64,000 nucleotides of DNA from contig NZ_CP076723.1 of assembly GCF_018986915.1 (NCBI RefSeq), positions 2,265,501 through 2,329,500 of the forward strand. The letters run 5' to 3'. Below are positions 1 to 7,765 of this stretch, piece after piece. Both the position numbers and the translations under genes were made by a program. The notes under the pieces were generated by a model, which did no database searches, was not told the DNA's origin, and saw only the letters and a list, made by a program, of their open reading frames with translations. Numbering within the stretch: position 1 is the stretch's first letter; each line of letters begins with the position of its first letter. This DNA is from Geomonas oryzisoli (GTDB taxonomy: Bacteria; Desulfobacterota; Desulfuromonadia; Geobacterales; Geobacteraceae).

Positions 1-1174
1 AAGAGGCAAGTCCGGGGTTACCGGGAAAGCGGTCTTTCATCGCCGCCACAAGCTGCGGCCCGGCGATCCCGGCAGCCGACCAGGCAGTGAGGATGGCACC
101 GTAGACCGCCGGCATGAGCCGCGCCCCGAACATGTCCAGGACGAACGAAGGCATGGTCCCGAAACCACCGCCGTAACAGAGAAGGATGTAACAGACCAGA
201 GCCGCGAACAGCCAAGGGTGTGAGGTCTGCATCAAGACGGCGAAGGCCGCGATCTGCGAAGCGAGGATCAGCCTGAAAGCCAGTAGTCGCCCGAGACGGT
301 CGGATAGAGCTCCCCACAAGAAACGCCCGATACCATTGAACACCGAACTTGCGGCGATGAGGGTCCCGCCGTAGCCCGCGAGTGCTTCCACCCCGAGTGC
401 CGGGTCATGCTTTGCGCAGACATCCTGGAACAATGGGGATTGGAAACCGATGAGTGCGATCCCGGCCGTTATGTTGCAGAAGAAGATCAGCCACATCAGG
501 ACGAACGGCCTCGACGCGATGCAACTTCCGGCAGTCACCGCGTCACCATCCGAGACGGTACCGGCTGTAGCACTGGCAAGCGACGAAGCGGGAGGGTTGC
601 AGATAAAGACCGCGGAAAGAAGCGACAGAGCGAGGAAGATTACGCCCATCACCGTGAAGGCGAGCACCATGTCTCCGCCGACGCTACGCAGCAAAAAAGG
701 GGCGATCACCTTCGACATGAGCAGCGCGCCGAAACCGAACCCCATCACCACCGTCCCGGTCGCCAGCCCCTTCCGGTCGGGGAACCAGCGTGACACGGTG
801 GCGACGGGAGTTACGTAGCCGAGGCCGAGTCCGATGCCGCCGACGACACCGTACCCGAGATAAAGAAGCGGCAGCGAGTGCATCCGGAGTGCGAGCGCCG
901 CAAGGAGGTAACCCGAACCAAAGAAGACAGCGCCGGCAAGAGCAAGCGGACGCGGCCCGCTTTTGGGGAGAATGAGACCGCCGGCAGCGGCGGAAAGACC
1001 GAGAAAGCAGATGGCGAGGCTGAACGTCCAGACGACTTGGCTATTGGACCAGCCATAGGTTTCGCACAGCGGTTTCTGGAAGAAGCTCCACGCGTACACA
1101 GTCCCCAGGTTCAGCATGAGAAGCGTGCAGGCAGCGGCGATGACTACTCTGCGAGTTCCGATTTCAGATGGCAA
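1..1174 (-). CDS. MFS transporter, oxalate/formate antiporter (OFA) type, 3' end outside window
   Basis: The minus strand is open from a TTG codon at 1174 to the window edge (about 391 codons, no stop reached). The protein begins LPSEIGTRRVVIAAA and shows alternating hydrophobic helices with an MFS loop (SRWFPDRKGLATG) after the fourth helix, as in the OFA family of oxalate/formate and monocarboxylate antiporters. The TTG start is chosen because an AGGAG sits 5 bases upstream and no ATG in frame is better placed. The protein would be an inner-membrane carrier of about 12 helices. The substrate cannot be read from the sequence. A 105-bp gap separates it from the upstream minus-strand gene, so it may have its own promoter. 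Confidence 0.8.
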   Translation of the reverse strand, partial: MPSEIGTRRVVIAAACTLLMLNLGTVYAWSFFQKPLCETYGWSNSQVVWTFSLAICFLGLSAAAGGLILPKSGPRPLALAGAVFFGSGYLLAALALRMHSLPLLYLGYGVVGGIGLGLGYVTPVATVSRWFPDRKGLATGTVVMGFGFGALLMSKVIAPFLLRSVGGDMVLAFTVMGVIFLALSLLSAVFICNPPASSLASATAGTVSDGDAVTAGSCIASRPFVLMWLIFFCNITAGIALIGFQSPLFQDVCAKHDPALGVEALAGYGGTLIAASSVFNGIGRFLWGALSDRLGRLLAFRLILASQIAAFAVLMQTSHPWLFAALVCYILLCYGGGFGTMPSFVLDMFGARLMPAVYGAILTAWSAAGIAGPQLVAAMKDRFPGNPGLAS

Positions 1175-1279
1175 TGTGGCTCCTGTGTTCGTTTAAGGAA
1201 GACCTGTGGCAAGGCATTTCAATTTCTTCGAGCACCCTCTACCGGTGCACTTCAAGGCCCTGTGAGAGTACCGGCAAAC

Positions 1280-1999
1280 TTACTCGGCGACAGCTTCTGT
1301 GTGGCGGAAGGATATCAAGACCCCCCAGATGATGGCTGCTGTCATGATGACGCCGCCGGTTACAAAGAAGAAGCTGCCGATGGAATGATCCCAGGAAAGC
1401 AGTCCAAGCTTCCCGAGCATCACCTCCCAGTCGTGGTAATCCTCCACCTCGCTTCCCGTCACCCCGCCCAGGAGCGGTAGCTCTCCTGCGCGGGCGTCAT
1501 CCGCGTAGGGCGCCACGTCCGCCATGCTCTCCCCTACCCACCAGATACCGACCGCCGCAGCGTAACGGTCCCGGCGCAAGTAGAAGGATATTGCCACCAC
1601 CGCCGGGACGAGCAGTTGCATGATGGTCCCCCCGGCGACCTGGAGGAATCGGCCCAAAGGGGAAAACAGGATGTGTCCTGCCTCGTGAAAGGGGAGATTG
1701 ACCAGGTGCAGAAACGTTTCCCCGACGTAATTGGAGGCAATGGAATGGGTCAGGATACGAAAACTATAGAATGCGAGGAGTGCGAGGAATACCAAACGGG
1801 CCGCGACAATGCCCCAGGCACCCGGCTTGCCAGCAACATGCGCAGACGAAGAGATGCCGAGTACCTGCTCCGCTGGCGTTTGGTCAGGACGCTGCCGCAC
1901 CTTGGCGAAGATGACCCCGCACTGAGGACAAGTGTCACAGTTCGGTGGACGAGGTGCTGAACACTTAGGGCAAACCTCCAGTGGCTGTTTTAGCTCCAT
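1280..1999 (-). CDS. Zinc-ribbon membrane protein with HEAGH metalloprotease-like motif
   Basis: 239 residues. The N-terminus carries two CPxC knuckles (CPKC at about 10-13, CPQC at about 25-28) that form a zinc ribbon. A hydrophobic segment follows at about 70-88, then FHEAGH at about 104-109, which matches the HExxH zinc-binding signature of M50-type intramembrane proteases, and two or three further membrane helices towards the C-terminus. A second metal-ligand motif typical of M50 (NPDG-like) was not seen, so protease activity is unproven. It follows the secreted protein 2014-2556 after 14 bp and is probably co-transcribed. It could equally be a non-catalytic relative of M50 proteins. Confidence 0.7.
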   Translation of the reverse strand: MELKQPLEVCPKCSAPRPPNCDTCPQCGVIFAKVRQRPDQTPAEQVLGISSSAHVAGKPGAWGIVAARLVFLALLAFYSFRILTHSIASNYVGETFLHLVNLPFHEAGHILFSPLGRFLQVAGGTIMQLLVPAVVAISFYLRRDRYAAAVGIWWVGESMADVAPYADDARAGELPLLGGVTGSEVEDYHDWEVMLGKLGLLSWDHSIGSFFFVTGGVIMTAAIIWGVLISFRHTEAVAE

Positions 2000-2013
2000 C
2001 CCCCACGCCCTCT

Positions 2014-2556
2014 CTACTTGCGAAGATAAAGGTAAACGTTTACCTCGGCGGATTTGTTCAAGGTGTTGTAGAGGTAAATCCTGTAGCGCGGAAAAGTGAT
2101 GACATGGTTGTTATCGCAACTGAAGTACTCGGAATCCCCACTTTTTATGTTGCAGGATGTCTCAAGAGGAAACTGGATCAGTTTAGCATCCTTGAGTACC
2201 CTCTGTATGGGTTCCTCATCAGGAACCAGGACTACCCCAACGGTTCCCAACGGGACACTGGTGCTTTTTATCTCTCCCTGCAGCATGAGCGACACGGACG
2301 TGTAGGTTTCGGTATCGAGCCGACCGGCATACACCATTTCACTCGGGTCGCCGCGGCGAGAAGGGGGCAGCAGGATAGTTTCCACCTTGGCGGCCTTCGT
2401 TGTCCCCTCTAGCGAAACCGAGCCATTTACCGTCTGGGTGCGCGGGAAGTTATTCACCCTGACGTCGATAGTTTCGCTGCCTCGCGCAGACGGCGGAATG
2501 ACAAATGACAGCGCACACACTGAAAAAAACAGAAAGCTTAACCAGATCCTATGCAA
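2014..2556 (-). CDS. Secreted protein of unknown function
   Basis: 180 residues starting MHRIWLSFLFF, with a clear signal peptide (about residues 1-26, cleavage near ARGSE). The mature part is rich in beta-strand-like alternation and contains two cysteines (TSCNIK and YFSCDNN), which could form a disulfide in the periplasm. No family was recognised. A conserved-looking FPRYRIYLYNT segment lies close to the C-terminus. It is first in a two-gene unit with the zinc-ribbon membrane protein downstream. The ATG start is preceded by a GAGGAGGGG purine run at a suitable distance. Confidence 0.7.
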   Translation of the reverse strand: MHRIWLSFLFFSVCALSFVIPPSARGSETIDVRVNNFPRTQTVNGSVSLEGTTKAAKVETILLPPSRRGDPSEMVYAGRLDTETYTSVSLMLQGEIKSTSVPLGTVGVVLVPDEEPIQRVLKDAKLIQFPLETSCNIKSGDSEYFSCDNNHVITFPRYRIYLYNTLNKSAEVNVYLYLRK

Positions 2557-2859
2557 CGTCCCCTCCTCAGTTTGTAAGTCCTACAGGTCCCGGCATACCT
2601 GCTCAGTCACGGTAACGGCCAGCTGCTTCACAAACGTTCTCCGAGCAAAGCCACAGTAACAGGCTCACCGGCAAAAAAGCCCCGCCCGACAAAGCATCCC
2701 CCGGGCACGGAGGCAAGAATTCGGAGATTAACATGCAGGTTAATATGGATCAATTATATTTCTTGTACTGTAGGAATTTTGCATTATCGCTATCAAGCGA
2801 CAGTCTGGTGACTGCTCTTGTGAGCACATAGCGACGAAGCTGCAGAGGACAGAAAAAAC
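2557..2859. other. Intergenic stretch of about 300 bp, no gene seen
   Basis: This lies between the start of the secreted-protein gene (minus) and the tRNA-Leu terminator (minus), so it should hold the promoter for the 2556-to-1280 unit. A GC-rich run followed by TTTTTT on the minus strand (around 2670-2690) suggests a weak hairpin. No open frame with a ribosome binding site and no recognised RNA family was found. Confidence 0.4.
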
Positions 2860-2891
2860 AAAAGGCTTAGCCCGTGAGAGCTAAGCCTTTT
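2860..2891 (-). terminator. Rho-independent terminator of tRNA-Leu
   Basis: AAAAGGCTTAG and CTAAGCCTTTT form a perfect 11-bp stem around a 10-base loop. On the minus strand the stem is followed by TTTTGTTTTTT, which fits termination just after the tRNA. Confidence 0.85.
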
Positions 2892-2901
2892 AAGTTTTAT
2901 A

Positions 2902-2988
2902 TGGTGCCGGAGGTCGGGGTCGAACCGACACGGGGTCACCCCCGCTGGATTTTGAGTCCAGTGCGTCTACCAATTTCACCACTCCGGC
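2902..2988 (-). tRNA. tRNA-Leu (CAA)
   Basis: An 87-nt cloverleaf on the minus strand. The acceptor stem GCCGGAG pairs with CTCCGGC, followed by discriminator A and an encoded CCA. The anticodon loop CTCAAAA sits between CTGGA and TCCAG, giving anticodon CAA (reads UUG). A long variable arm, as expected for class II tRNA-Leu, and a T-loop GGTTCGACCCC are present. Confidence 0.97.
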
Positions 2989-3030
2989 ATTTGCAGCGGT
3001 TTTTAATAGTAACGCCTCAAAGAGATCCCT

Positions 3031-3059
3031 CTTATACCAACAAATCGGGCGCGGGTCAA
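3031..3059 (-). promoter_or_regulatory. Sigma-70 promoter of tRNA-Leu
   Basis: On the minus strand TTGACC, a 17-bp spacer and TATAAG lie about 40 bp upstream of the mature 5' end of tRNA-Leu. Both hexamers match five of six consensus positions. Confidence 0.75.
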
Positions 3060-3107
3060 GCGAACTTTCCCCAAACATGTCGCCTTCTTGTCAGCCCCCC
3101 TCCCCTT

Positions 3108-6008
3108 TCACGCTTCAGACGCCCCCCTTCCCCTCTGCTGTGCCAGATAACGCCCGGCTTCGTCCGGCGCGAGGGGCTTGCTGAAAATGTATCCCTGGAT
3201 GATGTCACAGCCGTGCTGCACCAGAAAATCGAGCTGGGCCCGGGTCTCCACGCCCTCGGCACAGACCTTCTTCTCCAGGGTGTGCGCCATGGCGATGGTC
3301 GCCGAGGCGATGGCGGCATCGTCTGGATCGACTTCGATATCCTTAACGAAAGACCGATCGATCTTCAGCTTGTCCACGGGGAAAAGCTTCAAGTAACTGA
3401 GCGATGAGTACCCCGTCCCGAAATCGTCGATGGCGAGACCTATCCCCATGGCCTTCAAGGCGCCCAGAATCCTTGTGCTTTCGACGGGGCGCTCCATGGT
3501 CATGCTTTCGGTCACCTCCAGCTCCATCATGCCGGGTTCGACGCCGCACTCCTTCATGATGGCGGAGAGCATTTCCGGGAAGTCAGGCTGCCGCAACTGC
3601 CGGGCCGAAAGGTTCACGGCGATCTTTCCGAAGCAAAGCCCCTCGTCCCGCCACCGCGCGGCCTGCCGGCACGCCTTCTCAAAGACATGCCGCCCTATCT
3701 CCAGGATAAGCCCGGTCTCTTCGGCCACCGGGATGAACCGGTCCGGATACACGAGGCCGTTTTCCGGGTGCTGCCAGCGGACCAACGCCTCCATCCCTAC
3801 CATGTTGCCGCTGCCGGGTTCGACCTGGGGCTGGTAATGGAGCACGAACTCGTCGTTGGCGACCGCGCTGCGCAGGCTGTTCTCGATGGCCAGCCGCTGC
3901 CGGGCCGCGGTGTGCATCTCGCTGGTGAACATCTGGTAGGTGTTACGGCCGGCGGCCTTGGCGTGGTACATGGCGGCGTCTGCGTTCTTGAACAGTTCGG
4001 CCACGGTCATCCCGTCGCTGGGAAAGACACCGATGCCGATACTCGGGCTGGTGTAGACCGTGTTGTTATCCAGGAAATACGGCGCGGCGACGGTCTGCAG
4101 GATCTTTTCCGCCAGATGTGCCGGCTCGATCTGAGAACGTATCCTGGGCTGAACCACCACGAACTCGTCGCCGCCGAAGCGCGCCACCACGTCTTCCGCG
4201 CGCAACGCCCCCCTGAGCCGCGCAGCCACCTCGGTGAGCAGCAGGTCCCCGACGTGGTGCCCCAGGGTGTCGTTGATCATCTTGAACCGGTCGAGGTCCA
4301 CGAAGAGGACGGCAAGCATGTGCTCGCCCCGCTTGGCCTGCTCCAGGGCCTGGGTCAGCCGCTCCACCAGGGTGTGGCGGTTGGGGAGCGAGGTGAGCGT
4401 GTCAGTGTGCGCCAGCTGCTCGATCCGCTTCTCCGCCTCCTTGCGCAGGGTGATGTCGGAAAAGGTCGCGAAATAGTTGGTGATTATATTGTCGGCATCG
4501 CGAATCGCGGTGATGGTGAGCCACTTCGGATAGAGGGTGCCGTCCTTGCGCTTGTCCCAGATTTCACCTTGCCAGTAGTTGGTCTGCAGGATGGAGCGCC
4601 ACATGTTCTCGTAAAACTTCTTATCCTCGATCCCCGATTTCAAGACCTTCGGGTTGTTGCCGAGGGCCTCCTCGCGGGTATATCCGGTGAACAGGGAGAA
4701 GGCTTTGTTGGTCTCGATGATCCGGTTGTCGCTGTCGGTGATGACAATGGCTTCGCCGCTGTCGTTGAAGATCTTCGCCAGCAGCTTGATCCGCTGCTGC
4801 GCCTTCATCTGCTCTGTAGTGTCCCTGATGCACTCGATGGCGCCTATGACCTCACCTTTGGAGTTGCGCAAAACCGAGGCAGATGAGGTGAGGTGGGTCG
4901 GCGTTTCGCCGAGGCCTAGGGCGTAGCATTCCCCTTGAACGATGTCGCCGTTGCGCGTGAACCCTTCGTAGCGCCCCTGACTGGCGAGGGTCGGGTTGAG
5001 GGCGAGATCGATCAAGAGAGGACGCCGGTGACCGTAAAAAGGAAGGGCGTATTCGAAGCCGCCACGACCGATCATCGCCTCGGGTGCTACGCCGGTCAGC
5101 CTGGTGAGCTCCCGATTCCAGCCGACCACCTCCCCGTTATTGTCGATGATCAGCGTCGCATCGGGCAGGAACTCGATGATGGTCAACAGGTACTGCTTGG
5201 AGTCCTGCAGTTCGAGGTTCTTCTCCTTCAACTGGGCCTCTTGCTGGGAGCGCTCCACCTCGACGATCAAGGTGCGGCGTGTGATGAAAACGATCGAGAC
5301 GAGCCCCAAAAGCCAGATCGCCCCGTGGCTCGCCGCGACACCGCGCGCCTGTTTCCCGGCAGATGCGTAAAACGGCGCCAGCGGTATCGAGACGTCGGTC
5401 CCGCCGCGCAGTTCCCCCACCTTGATCCCAGTCCAGGCATGGCATTTGAGGCAGGACTGCTCCATGACCATGGGCTGCATCATGCGCAGGTAAGGCTTCC
5501 CATTTATGATGGTAGCCGCGTGATAATCCTCGCGCGTTCCCTCCACTATGAACAGTGCAGTCCGCTCCCACTCATCCGGAGCATCAACCGGGTTGATGTA
5601 CAACCGGGAGGTGATCCTGGTATTGACTCCGTAGAATCTGGGCGCTTCCCGGGTGATCTCATTCATGATCATGGCCGGGTTTTTCAGGGTCAAGTGCACG
5701 CCCCGGGTGGTCTCCAGGTCCCGGTCAGGCACGTGGTTCAGAAACGGGCTTGGTGAAACCAAGGGCCCCAGTTCCATGTAGATACCGCCTCGCTTGGAGG
5801 CCCATTTCCTGAAAGCGAGGTCCTTGCCGAGCGCTATCTCGGCCTGGGTCTCTGCGAGATCCAACGCCTGCTGGTAGGCGACGCGGACGTTCCACCACAC
5901 GGCGAGGGCGATGAGCAGGGTCCAAACCAATGCGGCGAATATAGCTCTAGATATGATTGTTTTGACAGGTCCGCTGTGCGGAGAGGAGTTTTGTTGACCG
6001 GATTTCAC
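3108..6008 (-). CDS. Haem-binding sensor with PAS, PAS, GGDEF and EAL domains
   Basis: 966 residues. Two membrane helices (about 18-39 and 226-246) enclose a periplasmic Tll0287-like domain with a CLKCH c-type haem site at 186-190. Two PAS domains follow (about 270-395 and 395-520), then a GGDEF domain with an intact GGDEF motif near 611-615 and an RAED inhibitory (RxxD) site five residues before it, and an EAL domain with an intact EAL near 738 and a DDFGTGYSSL loop. Both cyclic-di-GMP synthesis and hydrolysis look possible, with the direction set by haem or redox state (inference). The start is GTG, with AGGAG 11 bases upstream; an ATG between them is out of frame. It stands alone, with no co-transcribed partner. 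Confidence 0.93.
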   Translation of the reverse strand: MKSGQQNSSPHSGPVKTIISRAIFAALVWTLLIALAVWWNVRVAYQQALDLAETQAEIALGKDLAFRKWASKRGGIYMELGPLVSPSPFLNHVPDRDLETTRGVHLTLKNPAMIMNEITREAPRFYGVNTRITSRLYINPVDAPDEWERTALFIVEGTREDYHAATIINGKPYLRMMQPMVMEQSCLKCHAWTGIKVGELRGGTDVSIPLAPFYASAGKQARGVAASHGAIWLLGLVSIVFITRRTLIVEVERSQQEAQLKEKNLELQDSKQYLLTIIEFLPDATLIIDNNGEVVGWNRELTRLTGVAPEAMIGRGGFEYALPFYGHRRPLLIDLALNPTLASQGRYEGFTRNGDIVQGECYALGLGETPTHLTSSASVLRNSKGEVIGAIECIRDTTEQMKAQQRIKLLAKIFNDSGEAIVITDSDNRIIETNKAFSLFTGYTREEALGNNPKVLKSGIEDKKFYENMWRSILQTNYWQGEIWDKRKDGTLYPKWLTITAIRDADNIITNYFATFSDITLRKEAEKRIEQLAHTDTLTSLPNRHTLVERLTQALEQAKRGEHMLAVLFVDLDRFKMINDTLGHHVGDLLLTEVAARLRGALRAEDVVARFGGDEFVVVQPRIRSQIEPAHLAEKILQTVAAPYFLDNNTVYTSPSIGIGVFPSDGMTVAELFKNADAAMYHAKAAGRNTYQMFTSEMHTAARQRLAIENSLRSAVANDEFVLHYQPQVEPGSGNMVGMEALVRWQHPENGLVYPDRFIPVAEETGLILEIGRHVFEKACRQAARWRDEGLCFGKIAVNLSARQLRQPDFPEMLSAIMKECGVEPGMMELEVTESMTMERPVESTRILGALKAMGIGLAIDDFGTGYSSLSYLKLFPVDKLKIDRSFVKDIEVDPDDAAIASATIAMAHTLEKKVCAEGVETRAQLDFLVQHGCDIIQGYIFSKPLAPDEAGRYLAQQRGRGASEA

Positions 6009-6377
6009 CTGAAGACATTCTCCTGGGCGTTCTGATGCCAGCCGCTTGCTTGAAAGTGGTCAGCGTTCCTGCGGAACATGATCCAAGAAACAGCGTATGG
6101 GTCGGGGAACAGGGTCACTAATGACCGCAGCCTGGTTGAGGTCTTGCCTGTTATATCGGTCGAAAGCCACCGTGGCTTTATAGGGGCAAACGAATTTTTT
6201 CATTCGAAGCGTTCCCCACCGGACCAAGACAAGAGCACAGCCGGCTCATCTATGAAAAGCACATAGTCTGGATCAGCCGCATAAAAAGAAGATATATCGG
6301 CGGCCGCAGGTGCATAGATCCGCAGCTGGTGCGGGTGTAGGTGAAAAAGTTTTTTGCATCCTTGCAAGAATTATGTA
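6009..6377. other. Intergenic 370 bp upstream of the haem GGDEF-EAL gene
   Basis: This divergent region separates the minus-strand sensor gene from the plus-strand tRNA-Ala promoter. It contains two small hairpins (AAAGCC/GGCTTT at 6163-6179; CGAAT/ATTCG around 6190-6208) in what would be the sensor's 5' leader. No protein-coding frame was judged real. The hairpins do not match any riboswitch consensus I could apply. Confidence 0.35.
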
Positions 6378-6406
6378 TTGACAGTCAAAGCACCGTTTGC
6401 TATAAA
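6378..6406 (+). promoter_or_regulatory. Sigma-70 promoter of tRNA-Ala
   Basis: A perfect TTGACA at 6378-6383, a 17-bp spacer and TATAAA at 6401-6406, 15 bp before the tRNA 5' end. This is one of the clearest promoters in the window. Confidence 0.9.
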
Positions 6407-6421
6407 CAGGGCTCCTTCGAT

Positions 6422-6497
<76 letters not shown>

Positions 6498-6506
6498 TCA
6501 CTTATA

Positions 6507-6538
6507 AAGGACTTGGGAACTTCCCAAGTCCTTTTTTA
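6507..6538 (+). terminator. Terminator after tRNA-Ala
   Basis: AAAGGACTTGGGAA pairs with TTCCCAAGTCCTTT and is followed by a T run. It lies 10 bp after the tRNA. Confidence 0.9.
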
Positions 6539-6546
6539 GTTTCCAG

Positions 6547-6583
6547 AAAAAAAGCACCCGGTTACGGCCGGGTGCTTTTTTTT
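6547..6583 (-). terminator. Bidirectional terminator after the AttH-like gene
   Basis: GCACCCGG and CCGGGTGC form the stem, flanked by A and T runs on both sides, so it can act on both strands. It lies 3 bp after the stop of the minus-strand AttH-like gene and also backs up the tRNA-Ala terminator. Confidence 0.85.
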
Positions 6584-6585
6584 GG

Positions 6586-7764
6586 CTATCTGGCAACCGT
6601 GCCGGTTTTGTCTGCCGGGGCGCCTGCATATCCCGTCATCTCCAGGTAGCCGGAACCGCCCGGGCTCCCCTCAAGGCCACGCGCCGCAACCGCACCCTCC
6701 CAATAGCGGAAACCGGTCAACAGCTCCTGGCCGGCCAGCCTCGGCACGATCTCCAGGGCGATCCTCTCCGACGGGACCCGCAACCGCCAGAGCGAGGGGT
6801 AGCGCGCCCCGTCGGCCGGGCTCTCCCACCACTCCACCACCTCCAACTGCACGTCCTCACGCTTGAGCGCCCTGCTGCGCCCGTCGGCGGTGACCAGCGT
6901 CCCGCCGGAAAAGGGATCGCTGCTGCCATCGCCCCTGCGCAACCGGTAAAACATCAAGTCACGGCCGTCGTCCAGCTGCAGGGCAAACCAGTCCCAGCCG
7001 ACCTGGTCCCGTTCCAGGGCGCTGGTGCTCCATTCCCGGTCGAGCCAGGAGAGCCCGCTCACCGCAAACCGCTCCTTCCCGACACGCACGGTCCCCGAGG
7101 TCGCCATGCGGGGGATCGAGTAGTAGTACGAGGCGTTCCCGGCGGCGGCGCTCTTGCGGCTCAGCCCCCCTGCCCCGTTCAGGACCTCCGGCTTCAGGCT
7201 CACCAGGTTGAGATGGAGGGCCGCGTCGGGCTCGGCTGCACTCAACGTGACGCCCCAGGGCCGAGCCGAATTCTGCAGCATGGTCCAGTCCTCCAGGCGC
7301 ACGGCGAGCGGGTCCCCCCCGGCACCGGCGAGACCGAGCGCCGCGCGGCTGAAACGCTCGGCAAAGCGAAACCGCTTCCCCGCCACGTCGGTGATGGCGA
7401 AATGCGCCATGTAGACCTCATTGGTTCCCCAGGCCGAGGCCCGGGCTACGGCTGCCGGGGTGAGTGCAGTCTTGAAGAAGGTGAGCTGGTAGCCGAAGCG
7501 GCGGCCGTCCGCCGCCTGCAGATTGCCGGTGAAATACCACCACTCGTTGCGAAAGCCGGGGTGGGGACCGTGATCCGCAGGAAAGGAAAAGCGGCGCGGC
7601 TTGTCGGCACGGAGATACCCCGGCGCGGCGGAGCCGCCCAGGGTCTGGTTGACGCTCAAGGTTTCGCGCGGCGCGGTCCCGGGAGGTCGCGCGGCGGACC
7701 ACAGGTACCAGAGCAGCAGCGAAACAAGGACCGCGCCCGCGGCGGCGGGAAGAAAGCGGCGCAT
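6586..7764 (-). CDS. AttH/CrtC-like lipocalin-fold protein
   Basis: 392 residues. The N-terminal hydrophobic segment (about 5-25) acts as a signal or membrane anchor. The family motif region FRNEWWYFTGNL (about 71-82) and SWLDREWS mark it as a CrtC/AttH-type protein with two lipocalin-like (calycin) domains, the family that includes hydroxyneurosporene synthase and the AttH protein of attEFGH loci. The family is thought to act on lipids or bind them at the envelope; the reaction here is unknown. It starts 1 bp after the stop of the FtsX-type permease and is thus co-translated or at least co-transcribed with the ABC transporter, as in attEFGH. No carotenoid genes are nearby, which argues against a true CrtC role. 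Confidence 0.85.
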   Translation of the reverse strand: MRRFLPAAAGAVLVSLLLWYLWSAARPPGTAPRETLSVNQTLGGSAAPGYLRADKPRRFSFPADHGPHPGFRNEWWYFTGNLQAADGRRFGYQLTFFKTALTPAAVARASAWGTNEVYMAHFAITDVAGKRFRFAERFSRAALGLAGAGGDPLAVRLEDWTMLQNSARPWGVTLSAAEPDAALHLNLVSLKPEVLNGAGGLSRKSAAAGNASYYYSIPRMATSGTVRVGKERFAVSGLSWLDREWSTSALERDQVGWDWFALQLDDGRDLMFYRLRRGDGSSDPFSGGTLVTADGRSRALKREDVQLEVVEWWESPADGARYPSLWRLRVPSERIALEIVPRLAGQELLTGFRYWEGAVAARGLEGSPGGSGYLEMTGYAGAPADKTGTVAR

Positions 7765-7765
7765 G

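Noticed and set aside
1960..1985. GGGCAAACC resembling a cyclic-di-GMP riboswitch core
   Set aside because: It lies inside the coding region for the zinc-ribbon knuckle (VCPKC), which explains it fully.
6163..6225. Possible cyclic-di-GMP-I (GEMM) riboswitch: GGGGCAAACG near a hairpin
   Set aside because: The GCAAACC-like piece is followed by CGAAGCGTTCCCC, and the conserved GACGCAAAGCC block is missing. The orientation is also opposite to the sensor gene it would control.
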